A DNA stretch of 64,000 nt, from contig DASYRI010000111.1 of the NCBI GenBank assembly GCA_036004545.1, positions 1 to 64,000 of the forward strand, given 5' to 3'. This DNA comes from JABFSM01 sp036004545 (GTDB lineage: Bacteria; Gemmatimonadota; Gemmatimonadetes; Gemmatimonadales; GWC2-71-9). This document shows positions 50,431 to 57,382 of the stretch, piece by piece (within the stretch, counting starts at the first letter, position 1; the number at the start of each line of letters is the position of its first letter). The translations under genes were made by a program, and so were the position numbers. The notes beneath the pieces are model-generated. The model was not told the DNA's origin. It saw only the letters and a list, made by a program, of their open reading frames with translations, and ran no database searches.

Positions 50431-52214
50431 GGCCCGGACCCCGCGAGCCGGCGCCGAAGGGCGCGGAGCACGAAGCGGAGGCGGTCGGGCCAGGGGAGCC
50501 GCGCCAGCATGGTCTTCACCACCCCCCGGGTGAACCAGGTCTTTTCGGAATAGTCGATCGCCACGTCCACCAGCACCGGCCGGCCCGACGCGACCACCGC
50601 GCGCGCCGCGGCGATGGTGTCCTCCACCTGCTCGTCGCGCTCGAGCGCCAGCCACTCGACCCCCACCGCTTCGGCGAGGCCCCCGGCGTGGAAATCGGGG
50701 AGCACGCTCGCGGTGCGGCGGTTGAACGCGGTGGCCTGGAACTGCGCGATCTGGGCGAGCTCGCGGTCGCGCAGCACGAATACCGCGATCGGCACCCCCT
50801 GGCTCGCCGCGGTGAGCAGCTCCAGCCCGGTCATGAGGAGAGCGCCGTCGCCGGCCAGCGCCACGACCGGGCTGGCCGGCGCGCCCAGCTTCGCGCCGAT
50901 GGCGGCGGGCACCGCATAGCCCATGCAGGAGTAATCCACCGGTGCGAGGAAGCGGCCCGGCCGCTCGAGGCGGAGACACTCCATCGCGAGGAAGGTGCCG
51001 TTTCCGCTGTCCGCGGTGAACACCGTTTCGGGGCCGAAGCCGCGCTGGAGCGCATCGAGGAGCACGAACGGGGTGACCCGGCCGGCGCTCCGCGCCGCGA
51101 GCCACGCCTTCCGAACGCCGGTGTGGCCCAGGCGGATCCGCTCGCGGAGCTCTCCGTCCGCCCGTCCGCCCGTCCGCCCGTCCGCCGCCTCTGCGTCCTC
51201 GCGTCCTTGCGTCTCTCCGAGCTCCGCGAGCAGCCCGGCGAGAAACTCCCGGGAATCCGCCGCAATCGCGAGCTCCGCCGGGTAGTTCCTCCCCAGCACG
51301 TCGGGATTGATGTCCACGTGGATGAGCCGCCCGGGCGGGGTGAGACCGTAGCCGCCGGTGCCCACTTCGCTGAACCGGCAGCCGATCGCGAGGGTTACGG
51401 CACGGTCCGCCGCGATGTCCCGCGCGAAAGGCGGCGCCGACCTGCCGAACCCGTTCCAGAGAAAGAGCGGGTGCGATTCCGGAAACACGCCCTTCCCCTG
51501 GATCGTGGTCGCGACCGGCGCCTCGAGAATCTCCGCCAGGGCCACGAGCTCGACCTGGGCGCCCTGCGCGCCGAGCCCGGCGTAGATGAGCGGCCTCGCG
51601 TCGGGCGCGCCGAGGAGGAGGGCGGCGCGGCCGAGCTCCTCCCGGTTGGGAGCCGGCGGCGAACCCGGGCTCGGCCCGGCCGTCCCCCACTCCCGGGGAT
51701 CCACCTCGTGCCGGGTGAGGTAGAGGTCCACCGACACCTCGACCATCACCGGCCCCGGGGTGCCGCTTCGGGCGAGGGTGGAGGCGTCGCGGATGATCGA
51801 GTAGAGCTCGGCGCCGGTCGTGGGCGAAAAAGTACCCTTGGTGACGGGTCGGGCCATCGCGAGCTGATCCACGTCGTGGAGCTGGTAGGCGCGCCCCGGG
51901 CTCCGGCGGATTCCGCAGCCCAGCACCAGCATCGGCACCCCGTCCATATAGGCCTCGGCGATGCCGGAGAGCGCGTGGGTGAGCCCGGCGCCGGGCACCA
52001 GGTTGACGCAGCCGAGCTCGCCCGACGCTCGCCAGAGGCCGTCGGCCATGAATCCGGCGCTCTGCTCGTCGGTGACCAGGACCGGCCGCACGACGCGGGA
52101 GTCCCTGAGCGCGTCGTAGAGCTCGATGTTGTGGGTGCCGGGGATGCCGAAGGCATGGCGGATGCCTTCAGCCTCCAGCGCTCTCACGACGATCTCCCCA
52201 CCTGTCAGTTTCAT
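50427..52214 (-). CDS. Thiamine-pyrophosphate enzyme of the acetolactate synthase family
   Basis: 595 residues. Three ALS/POX domains: PYR domain with FGIPGTHNIELYDAL and catalytic Glu in VTDEQSAGFMADG; central domain (RPLIYAGLGAQGAQVELVAL); PP domain with TPP-binding GDGALLMTGLELLTAASQGV. Substrate unknown; sulfopyruvate, phosphonopyruvate or acetolactate chemistry is possible. About 22 residues around position 345 (RTGGRADGELRE and neighbours) are encoded by a short-unit repeat array (51153-51218) inserted in frame. GGAG 4 nt before ATG. Confidence 0.92.
   Translation of the reverse strand: MKLTGGEIVVRALEAEGIRHAFGIPGTHNIELYDALRDSRVVRPVLVTDEQSAGFMADGLWRASGELGCVNLVPGAGLTHALSGIAEAYMDGVPMLVLGCGIRRSPGRAYQLHDVDQLAMARPVTKGTFSPTTGAELYSIIRDASTLARSGTPGPVMVEVSVDLYLTRHEVDPREWGTAGPSPGSPPAPNREELGRAALLLGAPDARPLIYAGLGAQGAQVELVALAEILEAPVATTIQGKGVFPESHPLFLWNGFGRSAPPFARDIAADRAVTLAIGCRFSEVGTGGYGLTPPGRLIHVDINPDVLGRNYPAELAIAADSREFLAGLLAELGETQGREDAEAADGRTGGRADGELRERIRLGHTGVRKAWLAARSAGRVTPFVLLDALQRGFGPETVFTADSGNGTFLAMECLRLERPGRFLAPVDYSCMGYAVPAAIGAKLGAPASPVVALAGDGALLMTGLELLTAASQGVPIAVFVLRDRELAQIAQFQATAFNRRTASVLPDFHAGGLAEAVGVEWLALERDEQVEDTIAAARAVVASGRPVLVDVAIDYSEKTWFTRGVVKTMLARLPWPDRLRFVLRALRRRLAGSGP
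51153..51218. repeat. Short-unit repeat array inside the TPP-enzyme coding sequence
   Basis: Four 8-bp cgtccgcc units followed by gcgtcctc/gcgtcctt/gcgtctct units. In reverse complement it has the same unit order as the intergenic array at 23700-23760. The 66-bp stretch (22 codons) preserves frame and encodes a polar Gly/Arg/Asp/Glu segment between two domains. Confidence 0.8.
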
Positions 52215-52227
52215 CTCACTCCTGCGA

Positions 52228-52344
52228 GGGGGCTGGGGAGCTGGGGAGCTAGGGGGCTAGGAGGAAGTGCCCGAGCTCCCTAGTTCCCTAGTCCCCTAGC
52301 TCCCTAGTTCCCTAGCTCCCTAGCTCCCTAGCCCCTAGCTCCCT
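52228..52344. repeat. Hairpin of 8-bp units, AGCTAGGG/AGCTCCCT family, copy 2
   Basis: The left arm (52228-52262) has ctggggag/ctaggggg units; the right arm (52272-52344) has about nine agctccct/agttccct units. It lies upstream of the TPP gene and runs into the 3' end of the GMC oxidoreductase gene, whose last two codons and TAG stop (52335-52337) come from the repeat. Confidence 0.85.
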
Positions 52345-53831
52345 GCGTCAGCCAGCACGCCCTCCGCGACCCGGTCGGCCAGCGCCATGATCGTGAGATA
52401 CGGGTTGATCTCCAGCGCGTCGGGGAAGAGGCTCGCGTCGGCCACCCGAAGCCACGGCCGGCCGTGCACCCGTCCCCACCCGTCGGTCACCGAGCCGGCC
52501 GGGTCGCCACCCATCGCGGAGCCGCCCATGAGATGAGCCGCGGAGACCGAGATCGTGCCGGTGCGGAAGTGGCGGGCGTGAATCCGCTCCTCTACCCGGT
52601 CGGCCTCCCATGCCTCCAGGAGCGGCGGCTCCGCCTCCGGCGCGTGCACCCGGACCGCGCCCGCGGCGAAGAAGATCCTTGCGGCGGCGCGGGTGGCGCG
52701 GACCATCGCCTCGATCACCGCGGGAGTGAACCGGTAGTGCACCACCGGCCGGCCCCGGCGGTCGATGGTGATCCGGTTCTCCGGGATCGTCTTATCGCAC
52801 GCCAGGACCAGGATCATCTGCAGCCGCGGAAAGGCCCCCATGAGCGCGCTGTGCGGCGCGCCGAAGCCGGTCAGGTTCTTCGCGGTGATGAAGGGGAAGT
52901 ACATGCAGGTCTCCAGGACGTACCCCTCCTCCGCCCCGCGGTCCACGAAGAAGCTCTTCGGGTGCCCCACGTCGTTGCTGAGCGGCCGGAGATGCTCGGC
53001 CACCAGGATGTGGGCCGGATGGCAGGTGAACCCGGCCCCCACGCCGCGCGGAAGGCCCGGCAGCGCACTGCGGAGGAGGAGCGGTGGCGTGCCGAGCGCG
53101 CCGGCCGCGAGGACGACCTGGTCGGCTTCGACGAGGTACTCGCCGGGGGCCCACTCGGGGTCGGCGCCCTTGCCGCCCGCGGGCCGGGGCGACACGACCA
53201 CCCGCAGCCGGCGCTCCTCGACGCGGGTGACTTCGGCGCGGGTCACCACCAGGACGCCCTGCCGCTCCGCGCTCGGCAGCTGGACCCGGTCGGTACCCTG
53301 CTTGGCCGCGTTGGGACAGCCGAGGTTGCAGAGACTCGAGCCGCGGCAGCCCTTGAGGTTGAGCGGGAACTGCTCGGCGCGGTACCCCGCCTTCGACGCG
53401 CCCTCCACGAAGCGCCGGTTGTTCTCGTTGAGCAGGTCCGGCTCGAGCAGATGGACGTTGTTCTCCGCAAAGTACTTCCGGGAGCGCCGCTCGATGTCGG
53501 CGTGGGTGAGGCCGGGGACGCTCCACGCCCGGATCACCCGCTCCGGCGCGATGAGCGAGGTTCCCGTATAGACGAGGGTTGAGCCGCCGTAGCCGTGCGC
53601 GAAGGCGAGGGTCATGGCGCCGTCGGCGGTGAGGAAGCCGCCCTCGTCGGCGTAGAGCGCGCTCGACATCTCGAGCTCCCGCCCGGTGAAGTCCTCGTCG
53701 CGGAAGCGGGGCCCCCGCTCGAACACCAGCACGCGCTTCCCCTGGGCAACCAGCGGTGCAAGGGCTTGCGCGACGGTGCCGCCGCCCGCGCCCGAGCCCA
53801 CGATCGCCACCGCGCAGCGCTCGGTCGTCAC
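52335..53831 (-). CDS. GMC-family FAD-dependent oxidoreductase (large subunit)
   Basis: 498 residues. FAD-binding VAIVGSGAGGGTVAQALAPL at the N-terminus, GYGGSTLVYTG, a Cys-rich loop (CRGSSLCNLGCPNAAKQGTD), GMC signature region (VLAAGALGTPPLLLRS), and active-site residues in HLMGGSAMGG and INPYLTIMALADRVAE. This is the arrangement of membrane-linked sugar or alcohol dehydrogenases whose partner is a gluconate-2-dehydrogenase-subunit-3-like protein, encoded just upstream. GTG 53831 overlaps that gene's stop. No signal peptide; export may be with the small subunit or it may stay cytoplasmic. Confidence 0.92.
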   Translation of the reverse strand: MTTERCAVAIVGSGAGGGTVAQALAPLVAQGKRVLVFERGPRFRDEDFTGRELEMSSALYADEGGFLTADGAMTLAFAHGYGGSTLVYTGTSLIAPERVIRAWSVPGLTHADIERRSRKYFAENNVHLLEPDLLNENNRRFVEGASKAGYRAEQFPLNLKGCRGSSLCNLGCPNAAKQGTDRVQLPSAERQGVLVVTRAEVTRVEERRLRVVVSPRPAGGKGADPEWAPGEYLVEADQVVLAAGALGTPPLLLRSALPGLPRGVGAGFTCHPAHILVAEHLRPLSNDVGHPKSFFVDRGAEEGYVLETCMYFPFITAKNLTGFGAPHSALMGAFPRLQMILVLACDKTIPENRITIDRRGRPVVHYRFTPAVIEAMVRATRAAARIFFAAGAVRVHAPEAEPPLLEAWEADRVEERIHARHFRTGTISVSAAHLMGGSAMGGDPAGSVTDGWGRVHGRPWLRVADASLFPDALEINPYLTIMALADRVAEGVLADAGS

Positions 53832-54232
53832 CGGCGGGCGTCCCACCCCGCGGGGCTCGCCCGGTAGCCGAGGGCGGCGCTGACCGCGGGCTGGGTGTAC
53901 CAGCCCAGCATCACCAGCGTGCGGACGCCCCAGACGCCCTGGCGGACGGGCGGCAGCGATGAACGGGCCGCTCGTTCGAGGAACGCCGAGCGACGCGCGG
54001 CGTCGAGTGCGGCGAGGCCCCGGCCGTGGCGAAGCCAGGCGCCGAGGTCGAGAAGGCGGAGAAAGAGGCGCAGCCGGCGCCGGAGGGCCGCGGGCCGGGC
54101 CGCCAGGGCGCCCTCCACCGTCGCCTCGAGCGCGGCCCATTCCGCGGGGCCGGCGGAGGCGGTCTCGGGGACGAAAGTGGCTGCGAGGGCGCGGAACCGG
54201 GGCCGGGAGGAGGGGGTGATGAAGGTCTCCAA
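53828..54232 (-). CDS. Gluconate 2-dehydrogenase subunit 3-like small subunit
   Basis: 134 residues. RALAATFVPETASAGPAEWA near the start and VRTLVMLGWYTQPAVSAALG at the end match the subunit-3 family (LxxxFxP...; ..LxxxGYYxxPxxxxxLGY). No Tat signal is visible, unlike many homologues. The TTG start has no ribosome site but a TAGCTT box 6 nt before it, which suggests a leaderless message, unusual with TTG. Coupled to the GMC gene by a 4-bp overlap. Confidence 0.82.
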   Translation of the reverse strand: METFITPSSRPRFRALAATFVPETASAGPAEWAALEATVEGALAARPAALRRRLRLFLRLLDLGAWLRHGRGLAALDAARRSAFLERAARSSLPPVRQGVWGVRTLVMLGWYTQPAVSAALGYRASPAGWDARR

Positions 54233-54238
54233 GGCCCG

Positions 54239-54244
54239 AAGCTA
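54239..54244 (-). promoter_or_regulatory. -10 box (TAGCTT) 6 nt before TTG 54232
   Basis: TAGCTT, cgggcc, TTG; a partial -35 (TTTCCG, 54267-54262) stands 17 bp upstream. Back to back with the promoter at 54253-54281. Confidence 0.45.
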
Positions 54245-54252
54245 GCGCACGC

Positions 54253-54281
54253 TTGCCGGGGCGGAAAGTGCGGCCTAGCTT
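54253..54281 (+). promoter_or_regulatory. Promoter of the membrane protein gene
   Basis: TTGCCG (54253-54258), 17 bp, TAGCTT (54276-54281), followed by GGAGGG before ATG 54306. Confidence 0.55.
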
Positions 54282-54305
54282 GCCGCGAGAGACCGTGGAG
54301 GGTTC

Positions 54306-55568
54306 ATGTCCGGCACGATCGCGCCCAGCAGAGTTCCCCCGCTCGGGGCCGCCCCTCCGGTGGCTTCGGCGCCGCCGGCGGCTTCGCGTGCACCGGCGGT
54401 GGTGCGCACCGGCTACGCGGTCATCGCGGCCGCCGCGATGATAGCCATCGGACTCACCTGGGACATCGCCTGGCACCGGAGCGTGGGGCGCGACACCTTC
54501 TGGACCGCGCCGCACGTCGTCGAATACCTCGCGGCGCTGCTCGTCGGTGCGAGCTGCGGCGGGCTCATCCTGCGGAGCAGTTTCGTCGCGGGCGGCACGG
54601 GCCGCGAGCAGATGGTCCGCGTCTGGGGGTTCCGCGGCCCGTTCGGCGCCTGGGTCTCGGTGTGGGGGAGCCTCGCGATGCTCACCTCCGCGCCGTTCGA
54701 CAACTGGTGGCACAACGCCTACGGCCTCGACGTCAAGATCGTGAGCCCGCCGCACATCCTGCTCCTGCTCGGCATGATCGGGATCGTGGCGGGGGCGATG
54801 CTCATGGCGCTGGCGGAGCAGAACCGCGCCACCGACCGGGCGGCCCCCGCCCCGGCGGGGCAGGGGAGCCGCATCGCGGGCGAATTCGCGCCGGCGTTCG
54901 CGATCGCCTCCGGAATCCTTCTCCTCATGGTCGCGACCGCGACGTTCGAATACACCGGTTTCCCGAACCTCTGGCGGAGCCGGCTCTTTTACCAGATCTC
55001 CGCCGCGCTCTTCCCCCTGGTCCTCGCGGCGGCCGCCCGCGCCGGCCGGCTCCGCTGGCCCGCCACCGCGACCGCGGCGGTGTTCATGGGCGCGAGCCTG
55101 GTGATGAGCTGGGTCCTCCAGAATGTTCCGGCTGCTCCCAAGCTCGCGCCGATCAACAATCCGATCGAGCACCTGGTGCCGGCGCCGTTCCCGGTGGTGC
55201 TGGTGGTGCCCGCGCTGGTGTTCGATCTCCTCCACCGGTGGCTGGGCGACCGTCGCGACTGGCGGCTCTCCGCGCTGCTCGGCCTGGGGTTCGTGCTGTC
55301 GCTGCTCGCGATCAGCTGGCCGATGTCCACCTTCCTGCTCTCCCCCGCGGCTCGGAACCCCGTCTTCCTCGCAGACCAGTGGGACTACACCGCACGGCTT
55401 GGGCCCTGGCGTTACGAATTCTGGGATGACCTCCGCACCGGGGCCCGGGCGCTCCGGGCCGGAGGGGCCGCCCTCGGCAAGCCGCTCGCGATCGCGGTGG
55501 TGCTCGCCTTCGTCTCGGCCCGGCTCGGGCTCTGGTGGGGCGGGTGGATGCGGCGGGTCAGACGGTAG
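54306..55568 (+). CDS. Polytopic membrane protein, unknown function
   Basis: 420 residues. An Ala/Pro-rich cytoplasmic N-terminus (~35 residues) is followed by roughly ten hydrophobic segments. Conserved-looking polar residues lie at membrane edges: WDIAWHRSVGRDTFWTAPHV, FDNWWHNAYGLDVKIVSPPH, and NNPIEHLVPAPFPVVLVVPA; the repeated Trp/His/Asp/Pro-His pattern could bind metal or haem. No family recognised. With the secreted/membrane protein downstream (repeat between them) it may form a two-gene unit. Confidence 0.75.
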   Translation: MSGTIAPSRVPPLGAAPPVASAPPAASRAPAVVRTGYAVIAAAAMIAIGLTWDIAWHRSVGRDTFWTAPHVVEYLAALLVGASCGGLILRSSFVAGGTGREQMVRVWGFRGPFGAWVSVWGSLAMLTSAPFDNWWHNAYGLDVKIVSPPHILLLLGMIGIVAGAMLMALAEQNRATDRAAPAPAGQGSRIAGEFAPAFAIASGILLLMVATATFEYTGFPNLWRSRLFYQISAALFPLVLAAAARAGRLRWPATATAAVFMGASLVMSWVLQNVPAAPKLAPINNPIEHLVPAPFPVVLVVPALVFDLLHRWLGDRRDWRLSALLGLGFVLSLLAISWPMSTFLLSPAARNPVFLADQWDYTARLGPWRYEFWDDLRTGARALRAGGAALGKPLAIAVVLAFVSARLGLWWGGWMRRVRR

Positions 55569-55569
55569 A

Positions 55570-55667
55570 ACGGTCAACGGTCAGCGGTCAACGGAACCTG
55601 CCTTGCACGCAGAGATCGGCGCGCACGGGGCTGTTCCCGTTGACCGTTGACCGTTGACTGTTGACGT
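55570..55667. repeat. Hairpin of 7-bp GTTGACC units, copy 2
   Basis: The left arm (three ggtcaac/ggtcagc units, 55570-55593) pairs with the right arm (four gttgacc/gttgact units, 55638-55666). Flanking bases ggaacctgcc and gttgacgtagtt match the copies at 14811 and 23679. Confidence 0.85.
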
Positions 55668-55690
55668 AGTTCTTCTGCGGGGGAGAGACG

Positions 55691-57223
55691 ATGTCTCGTC
55701 GTGCCAGGATCATCGCCGGCGCAACAGCGCTCGCCCTGCTCACGTCCGCCCACGTCGGCTCGCCCGACACCTGGTTCGAGGGCGCGGCGGGGCCGTACCC
55801 GGTCCGCATCGTGGTGCGCTCGCCGGGCGTGATCCCTGGTCTCGCCGACGTCGTGGTCAGCGTCACCAGCTTCGAGCAGAGCGTGACCGCGGTCACCGCG
55901 AGCCCCGCCGCCTACAATGCCACCGATCCGACCCGCATCCCACCCGCCGACACCGCCCGCGCGGTACCCGGCCGGCCCGGGAGCTGGACGGTGCCGCTCT
56001 GGATCATGATCCCCGGATCCTACGGCGTGCGGGTCACGGTGGCGGGCGCTCGTGGCACCGGCACCGCCATCGTCCCGGTCTCCGCCACCGCCACCCGCGT
56101 CCTCGGCATGGACCGGAAGCTGGGCTGGCTCCTCGGGGCGCTGGGCGTCTTTCTGCTGGTGGGCGCGGTGACCATCGTCGGCGCCGCCGTGCGGGAGAGC
56201 GTGCTCGCGCCGGGCGAGGCCCCCGATACCCGGCGCCGGAAGCGCGCCCGCTTCGCCATGGGCGGCGGAGGGGTGGTGCTGCTCGCGCTGCTCGGCGGCG
56301 GTAAGACCTGGTGGAACGCCGAGGACCGCGGGTATCGCAGAGGCCTGGACCGGCGCTGGACCGCCACGGCGGAGGTGGTGAGCCCGGCCGACGCGCCGCG
56401 GCTCCGGTTTTCCATCGCCGATTCGGTGTGGCGGGGCCGGAGCTGGCTGGATCGCGCCTCGACGCCGCTCATCCCCGACCACGGGAAGCTCATGCACCTC
56501 TTCCTGGTCAAGGAGGACGACGCCGGGGCATTCGCCCACCTCCATCCGGTCTCTACCGATACCGCCACCTTCGAGTCGCCGCTCCCGCCGCTCCCGCCCG
56601 GGCGGTACCGGGCCTTCGCGGACATCACCCACGAGAGCGGATTCGCGCGGACGCTGGTCGCGAGCGTCGAGCTCCCGGGTGGCGGGCCCCCGGTCCCGAC
56701 TCCCGCTCCCGGGTCACCGGCCGGCGCCGGCGACCCCGACGACGCCTGGTTCACCGGGCTCCCAACCGATTCCGTCGCTTCGCTCGCGGGCGGCGGGTCC
56801 CTCATCTGGGAGGCGAAGCCCGGCCGCCTCACGGCGAACGACGACGCCCGCCTCCACTTCCTGGTGCGCGAGGCGGACGGCTCGGTGGGCCGGGTGGAGC
56901 CGTACCTCGGCATGGCGGGCCACGCCGTCGTGATGCGCGAGGATGGACAGGTGTACGTGCACTTGCACCCGATGGGGACCATCTCCGCGGCCGCGGAGGT
57001 GGCCCTCCGCGCGCGGTTGCCTTCCGACACCGCGTGGGGCATGCTCGGCCGGAGGCTCACCGCGAGCGGCGCGCTCGGCGCCGGCGCGGGACACGACATG
57101 ACGTTCGATGGGCGGATCGGCTTCCCCTACGCGTTCCCCGATGCGGGGGTCTATCGGGTGTGGGTGCAGGTGCGGCGTAAGGGCGTCGTCGAGACCGCCG
57201 CCTTTCGAGTCACGGTGTACTGA
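55691..57223 (+). CDS. Membrane-anchored secreted protein with two HLHP motifs (FixH/YtkA-like)
   Basis: 510 residues. Signal peptide; beta domain (~25-140); membrane helices at ~147-170 (WLLGALGVFLLVGAVTIVGA) and ~193-207; then two beta-sandwich domains. Each of these carries a similar motif: KLMHLFLVKEDDAGAFAHLH (then PVS) and AVVMREDGQVYVHLHPMGTI. The pattern MHLFxVxxD...FxHLHP and the end YRVWVQVRRKGVVETAAFRV resemble FixH/YtkA/CopC-like periplasmic domains, suggesting copper or haem-copper assembly, but this is inference. GGAG ribosome site before ATG. Confidence 0.78.
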   Translation: MSRRARIIAGATALALLTSAHVGSPDTWFEGAAGPYPVRIVVRSPGVIPGLADVVVSVTSFEQSVTAVTASPAAYNATDPTRIPPADTARAVPGRPGSWTVPLWIMIPGSYGVRVTVAGARGTGTAIVPVSATATRVLGMDRKLGWLLGALGVFLLVGAVTIVGAAVRESVLAPGEAPDTRRRKRARFAMGGGGVVLLALLGGGKTWWNAEDRGYRRGLDRRWTATAEVVSPADAPRLRFSIADSVWRGRSWLDRASTPLIPDHGKLMHLFLVKEDDAGAFAHLHPVSTDTATFESPLPPLPPGRYRAFADITHESGFARTLVASVELPGGGPPVPTPAPGSPAGAGDPDDAWFTGLPTDSVASLAGGGSLIWEAKPGRLTANDDARLHFLVREADGSVGRVEPYLGMAGHAVVMREDGQVYVHLHPMGTISAAAEVALRARLPSDTAWGMLGRRLTASGALGAGAGHDMTFDGRIGFPYAFPDAGVYRVWVQVRRKGVVETAAFRVTVY

Positions 57224-57227
57224 GCAT

Positions 57228-57341
57228 CAGGCGGACAGGCAGTCGGGCGGACAGGCGGTCAGGCGGTCAGGCGGACAGGCGGTCAGTTAGTCCGTCGGTT
57301 CACCATTTCCGCCCTTCCGCCTATCCGCCGTTCCGCCTTTC
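57228..57341. repeat. Array of 8-bp AGGCGGTC/AGGCGGAC units with inverted partner
   Basis: Seven to eight aggcggac or aggcggtc units (57228-57285) and an inverted array of ttccgcc/atccgcc units (57307-57341). The arms are partly complementary. It occupies the gap between the HLHP protein and a kinase gene and ends beside a TAGATT box. Confidence 0.85.
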
Positions 57342-57382
57342 CCGTAGATTCCGGGGCTCCCACACCAGAGCCTTCCACCTCC

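Noticed and set aside
49765..53831. Biosynthetic gene cluster around the TPP enzyme and GMC oxidoreductase
   Set aside because: No other tailoring, carrier or assembly genes; each belongs to a separate small operon divided by a repeat.
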